Assembly: GCA_030706635.1 (NCBI GenBank)
Contig: JAUZOD010000005.1
Coordinates: 62,001-126,000, forward strand
Length of the DNA stretch: 64,000 bases
From: Bacteroidota bacterium
GTDB lineage: Bacteria; Bacteroidota; Bacteroidia; Chitinophagales; Chitinophagaceae
Reading direction: 5' to 3'
Under the pieces are notes generated by a model. It was given only the letters and a program-made list of their open reading frames with translations. It had not been told where the DNA came from and did not search any database. A program made the translations under genes and the position numbers. Shown here in pieces: positions 18,042 through 27,731 of this stretch. The stretch's first letter is position 1, and each line of letters starts with the position of its first letter.

Positions 18042-19121
18042 ATGAAACAAATCTTATACAAAATAGCTGGAATTGGCGCTATCTGTTTTGCTTTTACAAT
18101 AAGAGGGATTGCCCAGGATGCTGATCCCGTGGCACCGCCTCCCCCCGTGCCACAAACGGAATCTTCTGTGGATTCAAATGATAATCAAACGGAGATTATC
18201 ATTCGCCCGAAAGGAGATAAAGATAGCAAGGTTACTATTGAAATCCGTAACGGTGAGTTCTTTGTAAACGGAAAGCCGCTGGAAAAATTCGACGATCAGA
18301 ATATTGAAATTGAAAAAAGGATCGTCAGAGATGGGCCTTTCTTTGGAATGACCACCTCCCCTTTTCGCGGAAACGCCTGGGATCAGGAGAGATTTCAACA
18401 GGATCTGAACAGGCGGATGGGTGATGTTAACCGGAGAATGCATGATATTCAGATGTACAGGTCAAATGAGGCTTTTCTTGGCGTTTCTTCCCGGAAAGCA
18501 GAAACCGGCGGCGCTACGGTTCTGGAAATTACCAAGGGGAGTCCGGCTGAAAAGGCAGGGTTAAAAAAGGGAGATGTCATTACCAAAGTGAATGACCAGG
18601 AAATTGACAGCCCGGATAATCTCTTTGAAACTGTTCATCAGTTTAAGCCAGGAGAAAAGGTGAAAATATTTTTTAAAAGGGATGGCAAGGAACAGTCCGT
18701 TTCAGCCATACTGGACAAATCAAAAGACATCCAGAAGACGTATCGTTATAATTATGAATACAGGATGCCCGAAATAAATGAATATAGAACGCCGGAATTG
18801 CCCAATATGCCCGGAATGGAATCACCACTATGGGGTCCCATGCCGCCAAAAATAGGTATCAAGGCGCAGGATTCGGAAGAAGGAAAAGGGGTTAACGTGC
18901 TAGAGGTAACGGAAGGATCGGCAGCTGAAAAAGCGGGACTGAAAAAGGGAGATCTCATACTTAAATTCGACGGAACAGACGTGAATAATGCGAATGATCT
19001 CATTCAGAAGGTCCGGGATTCAAGGGATAAATCGCTGGTTAAGGTAGTGATTCAGCGGGATGGGAAGGTGCAGACGCTGGATATCAGGATACCGCGTAAA
19101 CTTAGAACTGCAGAGCTCTGA
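18042..19121 (+). CDS. Secreted protein with two PDZ domains and no protease domain
   Basis: The 359-residue product has a signal peptide (1-25, ending GIAQ), then a proline/acidic linker, and two PDZ domains at about 145-226 (GSPAEKAGLKKGDVITKVND) and 270-350 (GSAAEKAGLKKGDLILKFDG). The PDZ domains resemble those of DegP-type proteases, but no trypsin-like domain or serine motif is present, so it is probably a periplasmic binding or scaffold protein. An arginine/glutamine-rich helix (about 115-140) precedes the first PDZ. The ATG at 18042 is chosen over a TTG two codons earlier. Its promoter lies within a perfect inverted repeat, suggesting it is an inducible gene. Confidence 0.82.
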   Translation: MKQILYKIAGIGAICFAFTIRGIAQDADPVAPPPPVPQTESSVDSNDNQTEIIIRPKGDKDSKVTIEIRNGEFFVNGKPLEKFDDQNIEIEKRIVRDGPFFGMTTSPFRGNAWDQERFQQDLNRRMGDVNRRMHDIQMYRSNEAFLGVSSRKAETGGATVLEITKGSPAEKAGLKKGDVITKVNDQEIDSPDNLFETVHQFKPGEKVKIFFKRDGKEQSVSAILDKSKDIQKTYRYNYEYRMPEINEYRTPELPNMPGMESPLWGPMPPKIGIKAQDSEEGKGVNVLEVTEGSAAEKAGLKKGDLILKFDGTDVNNANDLIQKVRDSRDKSLVKVVIQRDGKVQTLDIRIPRKLRTAEL

Positions 19122-19220
19122 TCTATTCGGGAGTCGTAACGGTCGCGGCGAATCCGGCAAAGGATTTTAGGGAAAACTTGCCCGTTTTTTTTACCTTCGT
19201 GGCAGGAATCAACTGGCTCA

Positions 19221-19263
19221 GGAAAAGCGCAAAGAACAGGACAAACGATCTTTGCGCTTTTCC
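19221..19263 (+). terminator. Long stem-loop between PDZ gene and gatB
   Basis: Two perfect 14-base arms (19221-19234 and 19250-19263) enclose a 15-base loop; the right arm ends with CTTTTCC and is followed by TTTG. It lies 100 bases after the PDZ gene. The T tract is interrupted, so it could be a terminator or a regulatory hairpin in the gatB leader. Confidence 0.5.
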
Positions 19264-19293
19264 TTTGTAAAAAAGTTGAACGGCAACTATTTG

Positions 19294-20742
19294 ATGGAAG
19301 AGGCGGGAAAATACGAAACGGTAGTCGGTCTCGAGGTTCATGCCCAGTTACTAACAAACACCAAATTATTTTGCGGTGACAGTGCGCAGTTTGGCGCAGA
19401 GCCCAATACCCATATCAGCCCGGTTACCCTGGGTTATCCGGGAACACTTCCTGTGCTGAACAAACAGGCCGTGGCGTTCGCTATTAAAATGGGATTTGCC
19501 TGTCACTCCGAAATTGAGCGGCATAACTATTTTGCCAGGAAAAATTATTTCTATCCGGATCTTCCGAAGGGTTATCAGATTTCGCAGCACACCACGCCCA
19601 TCTGCAAGGGAGGGTTTATCAGGATTAGCACCGCTTCGGGAGTAAAGCATGTTCAACTGAACCGCATCCATCTGGAAGAAGATGCCGGAAAAAGCATCCA
19701 CGACAGGGATCCGGATTATACATGCCTGGATTTTAACCGTGCCGGAGTGCCGCTGATTGAAATTGTAACGGAACCTTGTTTAAGCAGCGGGGATGAAGCC
19801 GCGGCTTATCTGCTTAACCTTCGGCGCATACTCCGCTATCTGGAGATCTGTGATGGGAACATGGAAGAAGGCAGTATGCGCTGCGACGCTAACATATCCA
19901 TTCGTGAAAGAGGCGAGACCATGCTTGGGACCAAGGTGGAGGTTAAAAATCTAAATTCTATCCGCAATGTAAAACGGGCCGTTGAATATGAAGCCAGCCG
20001 GATGATGGAAGATGTCGGGAAAGGAAAAGACGTACTGCAGCAGACCCGCCGGTTTGATGCCCTCAGCGGAACCACATTTTCCATGCGGTCCAAAGAAGAA
20101 GCCAACGACTACCGTTATTTTCCCGATCCGGATCTGCCGCCCTTCCAGGTTACGGACGCGTTCCTGCAAAACATAAAGGAAAACATTCCTGATCTGCCTG
20201 ACGCCCTTATCGAACGCTATACCCGGGATTATCACTTGCCGCGTTATGATGCCGAGGTGATCTGTGATGATAAAGAGACTTCTGATTATTTTGAATTGCT
20301 GATTCAGCAAACCGGTGCTTTTAAGGCTGCGGCAAACTGGCTTCTGGGCCCTGTGAAATCCTATCTTAATGAAAATAATCTCACTATTAGCAAACTACCT
20401 CTAAAGCCATCCTCGCTGGTATCTTTAATCCTGATGGTTGAAGAAGGAAAAATCAACTTTTCGATCGCATCATCCAGAATCTTTCCCGAACTTGCCAGGG
20501 GTACGGAAAGTGATCCCCTGCAACTGGCCGTTCGCCTGAACCTGCTCCAGACGGGCGACGAAGATCAGATTCAGCAATGGGTAATGCAGGCGCTTGAGAA
20601 AATGCCCGAAAAAGTGGAGGAGTATAAAAAAGGGAAAAAGGGGCTGCTGGGATTATTTGTCGGCGAAGTAAAGAAGATTTCAAAGGGGAAGGCAGATCCC
20701 AAACTAACCAACGAACTGCTTATCAGGACACTTGAAAAATAA
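19294..20742 (+). CDS. gatB: Aspartyl/glutamyl-tRNA amidotransferase subunit B
   Basis: GatB is the kinase and tRNA-binding subunit of GatCAB, which converts Glu-tRNA-Gln (or Asp-tRNA-Asn) to the amidated form. The 482-residue length is normal. Hallmarks are YETVVGLEVHAQLLTNTKLFC at the start, SPVTLGYPGTLPVLN, KNYFYPDLPKGYQISQ and the C-terminal YqeY-like tail domain. The upstream TTG that would extend the frame lies in a hairpin, so the ATG at 19294 is preferred. gatA and gatC are not in the window. Confidence 0.96.
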   Translation: MEEAGKYETVVGLEVHAQLLTNTKLFCGDSAQFGAEPNTHISPVTLGYPGTLPVLNKQAVAFAIKMGFACHSEIERHNYFARKNYFYPDLPKGYQISQHTTPICKGGFIRISTASGVKHVQLNRIHLEEDAGKSIHDRDPDYTCLDFNRAGVPLIEIVTEPCLSSGDEAAAYLLNLRRILRYLEICDGNMEEGSMRCDANISIRERGETMLGTKVEVKNLNSIRNVKRAVEYEASRMMEDVGKGKDVLQQTRRFDALSGTTFSMRSKEEANDYRYFPDPDLPPFQVTDAFLQNIKENIPDLPDALIERYTRDYHLPRYDAEVICDDKETSDYFELLIQQTGAFKAAANWLLGPVKSYLNENNLTISKLPLKPSSLVSLILMVEEGKINFSIASSRIFPELARGTESDPLQLAVRLNLLQTGDEDQIQQWVMQALEKMPEKVEEYKKGKKGLLGLFVGEVKKISKGKADPKLTNELLIRTLEK

Positions 20743-20760
20743 TCACTTCAATTTCATCAT

Positions 20761-21951
20761 ATGCTGAATAGATATAGCGCCGGCCATTTGCTTTTTGCTG
20801 TATTCCTGCTTTTCGCCTGTAAGGATTCCGGGAAAAACCGGTTTCATGTAAACCTGTCCTATACCAACGCAGACAAGCTGGCGGAGGCCAATCCCGGATT
20901 TCCAGGCGCTAACGCCACCTGGGTGTATCTGGAACAAATTGTTTATGGTAAAGACCAGGCTCATGCCATAGTTGATTCGGCAAAGCTCAGCGGAAGTACC
21001 GGCAGTCTTGAACTTAGCGGAAAGACCACGGCAGAGGGGATTTACGAGCTGGTATTTGGAGAAAATGTTCTGGCGCTCCCGCTCATCAATGACGTTCAGG
21101 ATATCCGCATCCAGGCCGATCTTTCGAAGCGGAACGATTTTTATACCGTTAGCGGATCAGGGGCTTCTAAACAATTACAGGATCTGGTTAATTCCGTTGG
21201 AAGAAAAAATAATGCGATAGAGAAGTCTTTTGCCGTGCTGGACAGTCTGAAAAAAGTCAATGCGTCAGACAGCTTACTCTTATCTGCGACAGCTGATAAA
21301 AACGCCGCCATTCTCCAGTTGAATGATTACCTGAAAGGATTTATGCAATCCACACCCAACTCAACCCTGGGTTTTCTTGCGCTTAGCTGGGCTTCCAGGA
21401 GCTTTTCTCCCACGGAGCTGGACACAGCCATGAAAAGTTTGAAGGTCAAATTTCCAAACAATCCCCTGCTGGCCGAAATGGAAAAGAATAACCAGGCCCA
21501 ACAACAAGCTGCAGACCAGTCATCCGCTGCATCCTGGGTTGGCAAATCTGTTCCGGAACTTAGTCTTCCCGATGTGAACGGCAAACTGATCTCCGTTAAT
21601 TCATTTAAAGGAAAATATCTGCTGATTGATTTCTGGGCAAGCTGGTGTGGTCCCTGCCGTATGGAAAATCCCAATGTGGTTGAGGCGTATAACGAGTTTA
21701 AAGGAAAAAATTTCACCATCCTGGGAGTATCTCTGGATAAGGACAAAGATTCCTGGAAAAAAGCCATAGCGCAGGATCACCTCAGCTGGACGCACATCAG
21801 TGATCTGAAATATTGGAACAGCCAGGCGGTGGAAACATTCGGTTTTCAGGGCATTCCTTTTAACGTACTGGTGGATCCCACAGGCAAGGTGATTGCTCAG
21901 GAACTCCGCGGCAAGGATTTGGAAAACAAGTTGAAGGAGGTTTTGAATTGA
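20761..21951 (+). CDS. TlpA-like thioredoxin lipoprotein
   Basis: This 396-residue protein starts with a lipoprotein signal (LLFAVFLLFAC, lipobox C20). It has an N-terminal domain like the DUF4369 region found in Bacteroidota thiol-disulfide proteins, a coiled or helical middle, and a C-terminal thioredoxin fold with WCGPC at 295-299 and a cis-proline loop (GFQGIPFNVLVD). It is probably an envelope thiol-disulfide reductase or cytochrome-maturation type protein; the substrate is unknown. It starts 18 bases after gatB. Its TGA stop is part of a heptad repeat shared with the convergent exporter gene. Confidence 0.88.
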   Translation: MLNRYSAGHLLFAVFLLFACKDSGKNRFHVNLSYTNADKLAEANPGFPGANATWVYLEQIVYGKDQAHAIVDSAKLSGSTGSLELSGKTTAEGIYELVFGENVLALPLINDVQDIRIQADLSKRNDFYTVSGSGASKQLQDLVNSVGRKNNAIEKSFAVLDSLKKVNASDSLLLSATADKNAAILQLNDYLKGFMQSTPNSTLGFLALSWASRSFSPTELDTAMKSLKVKFPNNPLLAEMEKNNQAQQQAADQSSAASWVGKSVPELSLPDVNGKLISVNSFKGKYLLIDFWASWCGPCRMENPNVVEAYNEFKGKNFTILGVSLDKDKDSWKKAIAQDHLSWTHISDLKYWNSQAVETFGFQGIPFNVLVDPTGKVIAQELRGKDLENKLKEVLN

Positions 21952-21998
21952 CAATGGACAATTGTCCACTGTCCACTGTCAATTGTCCATTGTCAATT
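21946..21998. repeat. Heptad-unit inverted repeat between thioredoxin and MMPL genes
   Basis: Two perfect 19-base arms (21946-21964 and 21980-21998) of ATTGACA/ATGGACA-like units enclose a 15-base loop that itself repeats GTCCACT. The thioredoxin gene stop (21949-21951) is in the left arm, and the exporter stop (21979-21981) begins at the right arm. The exporter's last residues LTMDN are encoded by the repeat. Confidence 0.85.
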
Positions 21999-24321
21999 TC
22001 TTTTTCCCGCTGATTGAAATCAAAAGAGCAGGCAAAAATAACAGATTTGTCAACGTTGCCATCACCAGGGTAAGTGACGTAAGCCATCCCAATGCCTGTG
22101 TTCCCCCAAATCCGCTGAAGCAGAAGATGACAAATCCCGCAATCAGTACCAGGGAAGTATAGACGATGCTGATTCCGGTAGAATGAATGGTTCTTACGAC
22201 TGCATCGTGTACGGGCTCGTCCTTTCGCTGATCCTGCCTGTAATTTACCAGAAACCGGATGGTGATATCAATCGCAATTCCCAGGGCAATGCTGAATACC
22301 AGCACCGTTGAAGGTTTTAAAGGAACGCCAACCCAACCCATCACGCCCGCCGTAATCACCAGGGGAATAACATTCGGAAGAAGGGAGCAGATCAAAATCC
22401 GGAAAGACCGGAACAGATATAACATACAGGCGGCAATCAGCACAAAAGCCCATAGAATGCTTTGCTGCAAACCATGAATGATAAAAGAACTTCCTTCCAG
22501 AAAAATAACCGTAGTTCCGGTGAATTCAACGGAATACTTCGTACTGTCGAACAACACGGAAGACCTCTTTTGAATGGTTTGCAGAATTTCCGGTAAGCGC
22601 ACACTTCCCACGTCAGCCATGTTCACGCTGATGCGGGTTGTTTGTTTATTACTGTCAATAAAACTGTTGGCCAGTTTCATCACATTGTTTGACTTGCTGT
22701 TGCTATCCCCTTTCATATTCAGGTAAGGTGCCAGAAAAGGCAGGTCAAATTCATTCGGGAGCGCATAATCAGAACTATCGTTATGATAATACGCCTGACG
22801 TACAAATTTCAATCCTTCCACGATGGAAAGCGGTTTTCCCATCACGGCACTGGAATCTATGAAGGCGGAAAGTTTGTCGATCTTCTCAAATGTGCCGAGC
22901 ATATTGACGCGCAATCCGTTTTTTCTTTTGGTGTCGATCAATATTTCCAGCGGCATGACCCCTTTAAAATTTTTCTCGAAGAATTTAAGATCCATATACA
23001 CGGGATCTGTTTTGGGAAGGTCATCCAGAATGTATCCCTCGGATTTCAGTCGCAGCGTTCCGGTTATGGAAAAAATCAATACCAGGGCGGTGACGGCATA
23101 AATGACATTTTTATGGTGGATCGTCCAATTTTCCAGATGATCCAGCAGATTGGTCAGCCAACGGTTGGTGAGATAGCTCATGTGCCTGGCTTTTGGAGCC
23201 GGTAAGTAACTCAGGGCTGCGGGAAGCAGGATGATGGAAATAAAAAAGAGCAGCATGATGTTGATTCCGGCCACGACACCGAATTCTTTCAGTACTGCAC
23301 TTTTGGTAAATGCAAACACGCCAAAACCAATGGCTGCTGCGATATTGCAAAACAGGGTAACGATACCCATTTTGCGGATCATTTCGTAAAGCGCCTTTTT
23401 CTTCTCCCCGTTTTCCCGGAAGGAAGTATGGTATTTATTTAAGAAGTAAATGCAGTTGGGAATGCCGATCACTACGATTAACGGCGGGATCAGGGCGTTC
23501 AGCAAGGTTATTTTATAACCAAACAAATGCATGGTTGCCAGACTGAATACTACACCGATGATTACGACCAGGAGAGACAATAACATGGTGCTGAAGCTTC
23601 TGAAAAACAACAAAAGGATCAGTGCGGAAAGCAAAACAGAGCCCAGCAGGAACCATTTCATTTCGGTGGCCACTTTAGTGGCCATATTGGTCCGGATCAA
23701 GGGTAGACCGCTATAATGCATCTCCACCTGATGTGCCTTTCCGAAATCATCCCCCAGCTGCACGATCCGGCCCACCACCCCGGTTCTTGCAGCAGAGTTC
23801 ATCACCTGTTTATTTACATGTATGGCGGCTAGATAGGTGTGGGTGGAAGGATTGTACAGCAGGCTCCGGTAAAACAACAGATTTTCAAAAGCCTTGCTGG
23901 CACTGTCCAATTTTTCCTGATTGTCAAATACAGCGGAAAACAGCGGCTTCGGGATTAATTTTTCTGTGCTGTCATTTTTAATTCTGAGCAGCATGATGGC
24001 ACCTGGTATGCTCAATACCTGTTCTACGCCCTTCACTTTTTTTAAATCCTGATTAAGCCGGATATAATCATTGAAAAAATCTTTCGTAAAAAGCTTATCG
24101 GTCTGAATTCCCATCACCAGCAGGTTACCATCATCGCCGAATTTTTTAAGGAAATCCTGATAAGCCAGATATTTCGGATTATCTGTCGGAATGGCCCGGG
24201 TATATTCATAGCTCAATTCTATTTTAGATGCTTCATATGCCGTGAAAACACAGACGACGGCAAGCAACATCAATAGCCATAAACGGAATTTCAGAATAAA
24301 ACCGGCAATACTTCCCCACAT
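21979..24321 (-). CDS. MMPL/RND-type membrane exporter
   Basis: The 780-residue protein has the two-fold layout of RND/MMPL transporters: one N-terminal membrane helix (about 8-28), a large periplasmic loop, a block of five or six helices (about 225-385), another single helix (about 410), a second periplasmic loop, and a final helix block (about 615-770). Motifs such as GIAIDITIRFLVNYR and the paired loops fit the hydrophobe/hopanoid-type exporter (MMPL) group rather than AcrB, which is larger. The substrate is unknown; lipid or sterol-like cargo is inferred from the family. There is no adjacent adaptor or outer-membrane factor. It is divergent from recO. Confidence 0.85.
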   Translation of the reverse strand: MWGSIAGFILKFRLWLLMLLAVVCVFTAYEASKIELSYEYTRAIPTDNPKYLAYQDFLKKFGDDGNLLVMGIQTDKLFTKDFFNDYIRLNQDLKKVKGVEQVLSIPGAIMLLRIKNDSTEKLIPKPLFSAVFDNQEKLDSASKAFENLLFYRSLLYNPSTHTYLAAIHVNKQVMNSAARTGVVGRIVQLGDDFGKAHQVEMHYSGLPLIRTNMATKVATEMKWFLLGSVLLSALILLLFFRSFSTMLLSLLVVIIGVVFSLATMHLFGYKITLLNALIPPLIVVIGIPNCIYFLNKYHTSFRENGEKKKALYEMIRKMGIVTLFCNIAAAIGFGVFAFTKSAVLKEFGVVAGINIMLLFFISIILLPAALSYLPAPKARHMSYLTNRWLTNLLDHLENWTIHHKNVIYAVTALVLIFSITGTLRLKSEGYILDDLPKTDPVYMDLKFFEKNFKGVMPLEILIDTKRKNGLRVNMLGTFEKIDKLSAFIDSSAVMGKPLSIVEGLKFVRQAYYHNDSSDYALPNEFDLPFLAPYLNMKGDSNSKSNNVMKLANSFIDSNKQTTRISVNMADVGSVRLPEILQTIQKRSSVLFDSTKYSVEFTGTTVIFLEGSSFIIHGLQQSILWAFVLIAACMLYLFRSFRILICSLLPNVIPLVITAGVMGWVGVPLKPSTVLVFSIALGIAIDITIRFLVNYRQDQRKDEPVHDAVVRTIHSTGISIVYTSLVLIAGFVIFCFSGFGGTQALGWLTSLTLVMATLTNLLFLPALLISISGKKKLTMDN

Positions 24322-24405
24322 ATAATGATCAGTTTGATTAAATCCATAGTTGTTTGCCCCGCAAAGAAACTTATTTTAACCGAATTTTGCAGGAATCCAG
24401 TGAGT

Positions 24406-25155
24406 ATGCTTCACAAAACAAAAGGTATTGTACTGCGTACGGTGAAATACGCAGAAACAAGCATCATTGTCTCCATTTTTACAGAAATGTTTGGATTACA
24501 ATCATACCTGGTCAACGGGGTGAGAACAAATTCCCGGAAAGGGTCGTCCAAAACGGGGTTTTTTCAGCCTGCTGCCATATTGGATCTGGTTGTTTACCAT
24601 CATGAACCGAAAAATCTGGAACGAATAAAAGAATATCAGTGGGGGCATTTGTATCAACATATCTTTTTTGATGTGGTAACGAATGCGGTTGCCCTGTTCA
24701 TGATCGAATTACTCCAGAAATGTATAAAACAGCCAGAGTCTAATCCTGAACTATATCAATTTTCAGAAGACGCCCTGATCCATCTTGACCGGGCCAGTAC
24801 AACCGTTCAAGCCAATTTTCCCTTATATTTTGCCCTTCATGCAGCCTCTTTTTTCGGATTGCAGATCAGTGATAACTATACACTTCAAAAATCCTACCTC
24901 GATCTTCAGGAAGGAATTTTTACAGAAGAGAAACCGGCACATCCTCATTTCCTGGGAAACCCTTACAGTGAGATAACTTCCCAATTGCTCAAAGTAATGC
25001 AGCCTGCTGAACTTACACAAGTGCCTTTGAATAAGGAAAAGCGAAGAATATTGTTGCAGGCGTACCTGGATTTCTACTCTATCCACATGACCGGATTCGG
25101 CAGCATGAAAACACTGGCGGTTCTTCGGACCATTCTGGACGACAGTCCGTCATAA
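24406..25155 (+). CDS. recO: DNA repair protein RecO
   Basis: RecO works with RecR (and RecF) to load RecA on gapped DNA coated with SSB. The 249-residue protein begins LHKTKGIVLRTVKYAETSIIVSIFTE, the typical N-terminal OB-fold start, and this sets the ATG at 24406; an ATG 27 codons upstream adds a non-conserved extension. The helical C-terminal domain follows; the zinc-binding cysteines seen in some RecO proteins are not evident. Its stop overlaps the convergent amidohydrolase stop by 6 bases. Confidence 0.9.
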   Translation: MLHKTKGIVLRTVKYAETSIIVSIFTEMFGLQSYLVNGVRTNSRKGSSKTGFFQPAAILDLVVYHHEPKNLERIKEYQWGHLYQHIFFDVVTNAVALFMIELLQKCIKQPESNPELYQFSEDALIHLDRASTTVQANFPLYFALHAASFFGLQISDNYTLQKSYLDLQEGIFTEEKPAHPHFLGNPYSEITSQLLKVMQPAELTQVPLNKEKRRILLQAYLDFYSIHMTGFGSMKTLAVLRTILDDSPS

Positions 25156-26328
25156 AATCCGGCGGCAATTGCTTTCGGCGTCCAGCGGCTCTTTGCCTTT
25201 GTATTCAATAAGGACCAGGCCCGGTTTTTTTCCTGCTTTAAAATCACCCAGCTTATCTTCAAACTGAAGGGCACGTGCACCGTTTGATGTAGCCCATTGA
25301 AGGATCCGGGCTGTTTCAATCTCCGGAAAATGTTTTTTGATCGTTTTCATTTCTTCGAGTACGCTGAGTTGATGGTTGCTGGCTAAACTGTCGGTGCCGA
25401 CCACCAGGTTGCCCCCAGCATGAATCATGGACGGGATATCCGGTAGTTTGTCTTCAATGAAGAGGTTGGCGTTGGGGCAGAGGCAAAAAAACAGGTCCGG
25501 GCTGAATGCTGTCGCCCTGGTAATATCTTCTGCTGAAGTAAATGTATTGTGAACGAGAAGGATGTTTTTGGCTGATTCAAATTGAGGCAGGGAACAGGCA
25601 AGGCTGCTGGCTCCTGCAGGGGAGAAGTGGCTGTTGTCTATTTTCATCATAGTGTACAATTCGGTCAGACCACCCCGTTTGAACATGAAAAGTTCATCTT
25701 CTGCAGCAGTCTCCTGGTTGTGCATCGTGATGGCTTTATGAGGAAAACTCTTTCTTAATAAATCCCATAATCGGGGGGAGACAGAATAAGGTGCATGAGG
25801 GTTTAAGGAAAGATGTTGGGTATTCCCTGCCATGAGGGCGAATTGGTTGTACAGTGCCTTTCCGGAATCAAACCGGCTTTGGGCCTGGGACGGCAGCCAG
25901 CCGGCGAGTTCAATAAAATTATAATAGTCCAGCCGGCGTGCGGACTTTTGGGCAAGCGTGTCCCCTGTATTGCAGATATCCCCGACCGCCACGATTCCCC
26001 CGGCCAGCATATCGCTCTCCGCCCTGGATAGGGCAGTCTGTATTTCGTTTATATCGGTTTTCCTCTGATTGACAATGGAAAGGACGAAGCGGATCAGACC
26101 TGTTTTCATGGAAATCAACCCTTTCAGGTGACTGAGTTCCAGGTGGCAATGGCAATTGATAAAACCCGGGCTGATCAATCCCTTAAACCTCTCCACATCT
26201 TCTCCGGCGTCTGAACAGTCCGCAATTTCCCGGACGGTGCCGTCCTCGCTGGTAACCAGCACATGCTTATCATCCAGCAGTTCAGTACCGTCAAACAAAT
26301 AATCTGCCTGGAATTTCCGGTAAGTCAT
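25150..26328 (-). CDS. Amidohydrolase-superfamily deaminase/hydrolase
   Basis: This 392-residue metal-dependent hydrolase has the superfamily motifs: [15 protein letters not shown] (H60, H62), the metal-binding or catalytic MHNQET, LVHNTF and GTDSLASN. The HCHLELSHL pattern resembles aminofutalosine-deaminase-like and chlorohydrolase-like members, but I see no neighbouring mqn genes, so the substrate stays open. The start is the ATG of [14 protein letters not shown] at 26328; the frame runs on upstream across the prfA promoter without conserved sequence. Only 40 bases separate it from the divergent prfA start. Confidence 0.82.
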   Translation of the reverse strand: MTYRKFQADYLFDGTELLDDKHVLVTSEDGTVREIADCSDAGEDVERFKGLISPGFINCHCHLELSHLKGLISMKTGLIRFVLSIVNQRKTDINEIQTALSRAESDMLAGGIVAVGDICNTGDTLAQKSARRLDYYNFIELAGWLPSQAQSRFDSGKALYNQFALMAGNTQHLSLNPHAPYSVSPRLWDLLRKSFPHKAITMHNQETAAEDELFMFKRGGLTELYTMMKIDNSHFSPAGASSLACSLPQFESAKNILLVHNTFTSAEDITRATAFSPDLFFCLCPNANLFIEDKLPDIPSMIHAGGNLVVGTDSLASNHQLSVLEEMKTIKKHFPEIETARILQWATSNGARALQFEDKLGDFKAGKKPGLVLIEYKGKEPLDAESNCRRIL

Positions 26329-26336
26329 GGTTGGGT

Positions 26337-26344
26337 TAACTTTG
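26337..26344 (+). promoter_or_regulatory. -7 box of prfA promoter
   Basis: TAACTTTG matches TAnnTTTG. A TTTC -33-like element (26314-26317), 19 bases upstream, lies inside the first codons of the divergent amidohydrolase gene. The predicted leader is about 21 bases. Confidence 0.55.
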
Positions 26345-26368
26345 CAGCAATTTAAATTTTTCGCAGGT

Positions 26369-27427
26369 ATGATAGATAAACTGGAGGCTATCCGTGCAAA
26401 GTTCGAGGATCTGGGCGTGGCATTAACGAATCCGGCCATCGTGAATGATAACAGAAAATTTAGTTCTGTCAGTAAAGAATACCGGAGCCTGGAAAAAATA
26501 GTAAAATCCTATACGATTTACCGCAACCTGCTGGATGACCTGGCTTTTAACCGGGAGGCCCTCAATGGAGAGGATGAGGAATTACGCGAACTGGCCAAGC
26601 TGGAGAAGCCGGGGCTGGATGAGAAAAAGACCGTTCTGGAGGCCGAGATCCGGCAGTTGCTGATTCCAAAGGATCCGCAGGATGAAAAAAATGCCATTCT
26701 GGAAATCCGGGCGGGAACAGGGGGCGATGAAGCCAGTCTTTTTGCCGGAGATCTGCTCAGAATGTATTTGAAATATGCCGAAAAAAAGGGCTGGCGTACG
26801 GCCTTACTGAATGAAAGCGAAGGCACGGTAGGGGGATATAAAGAAGTTCAGGTAGAAGTTACCGGCGAGGACGTCTATGGCACCCTCAAATTTGAAAGTG
26901 GCGTTCACCGGGTGCAACGCGTTCCGGATACCGAGCAAAGCGGAAGAGTTCACACCAGTGCAGCCACGGTGGCTGTTATGCCCGAGGCCGAGGAAGTGGA
27001 TTTTGAACTCAGGGAAAGCGATGTAAAAATGGAAACCGCCCGTAGCGGCGGGGCGGGTGGACAGAATGTAAATAAAGTGGAAACGAAGGTATTGCTCACC
27101 CATTTACCTACCGGTACTGTTGTGGTATGCCAGACCGAAAGAACCCAGTTGGGCAACCGGGAAAAGGCGATGCAAATGTTAAGGACCCGCCTATACGAAG
27201 AGCAGGTGAGGAAACAGGAAGAGGAAATAGCGCGCCATAGGAAAAGCCTGGTAAGCACCGGAGATCGCAGCGCCAAGATCAGGACGTATAATTATCCACA
27301 GGGTAGGGTAACCGATCACCGGATAGGGTTGACCATTTACAACCTTTCGGAGGTGCTGAACGGTAATATTAATGAATTCACTGACGCACTGCAGTTTGCG
27401 GAAAATGCGGAAAAAATCGCTAATTAA
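26369..27427 (+). CDS. prfA: Peptide chain release factor 1
   Basis: RF1 ends translation at UAA and UAG. The 352-residue protein carries the GGQ motif within [18 protein letters not shown] (about 220-240), which triggers peptidyl-tRNA hydrolysis. A stop-codon recognition region lies earlier. The ATG at [16 protein letters not shown] is supported by a consensus -7 box 24 bases upstream; the longer frame starts before that box. RF1 rather than RF2 is inferred from the length, the N-terminus and the absence of a programmed frameshift. Confidence 0.95.
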   Translation: MIDKLEAIRAKFEDLGVALTNPAIVNDNRKFSSVSKEYRSLEKIVKSYTIYRNLLDDLAFNREALNGEDEELRELAKLEKPGLDEKKTVLEAEIRQLLIPKDPQDEKNAILEIRAGTGGDEASLFAGDLLRMYLKYAEKKGWRTALLNESEGTVGGYKEVQVEVTGEDVYGTLKFESGVHRVQRVPDTEQSGRVHTSAATVAVMPEAEEVDFELRESDVKMETARSGGAGGQNVNKVETKVLLTHLPTGTVVVCQTERTQLGNREKAMQMLRTRLYEEQVRKQEEEIARHRKSLVSTGDRSAKIRTYNYPQGRVTDHRIGLTIYNLSEVLNGNINEFTDALQFAENAEKIAN

Positions 27428-27720
27428 TCCTGGTTTTGTAGCAATAATTCCCCAGGTCATTCGTAATTAAATTCCTTAAAGTTGTTGTTATCAAGCGTTT
27501 TTATTTGTAAATTCATTTTAATATTTTTTAACAGTCACCCATTAAACCATCGATTGTTCCGGCAGTTTAATAAACGGCAGATATTTAATATAACGGGAAG
27601 CGCGGTACCAGTCAATGTTTTAAGTGTTTCCAAATTTTAGATTTCATTTGCCCCGGTTCCTGGATTCATAAAATATTGTTATTAAGAAAATAAGCAGAAG
27701 TCAGATAACCCGGGAGCCTT
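27428..27720. other. Intergenic stretch after prfA, no gene seen
   Basis: These 293 bases are AT-rich and contain no open frame of useful length, no convincing hairpin with a T tract, and no member of the heptad repeat family. CCTGG and CCAGG near 27430-27455 could pair weakly. I see nothing else here. Confidence 0.5.
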
Positions 27721-27728
27721 TATCTTTG
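27721..27728 (+). promoter_or_regulatory. -7 box of candidate small RNA
   Basis: TATCTTTG is an exact TAnnTTTG match with no open frame downstream on this strand before a terminator about 170 bases later. No clear TTTG -33 element was found at the usual distance. Confidence 0.4.
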
Positions 27729-27731
27729 TAT

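Noticed and set aside
25150-25155. Sequencing error at the recO/amidohydrolase stop overlap
   Set aside because: Both proteins end normally; the shared TCATAA simply gives two stops on opposite strands.
26327-26368. Longer prfA start at 26327
   Set aside because: It lies upstream of the prfA -7 box and adds non-conserved residues; the family start is at 26369.
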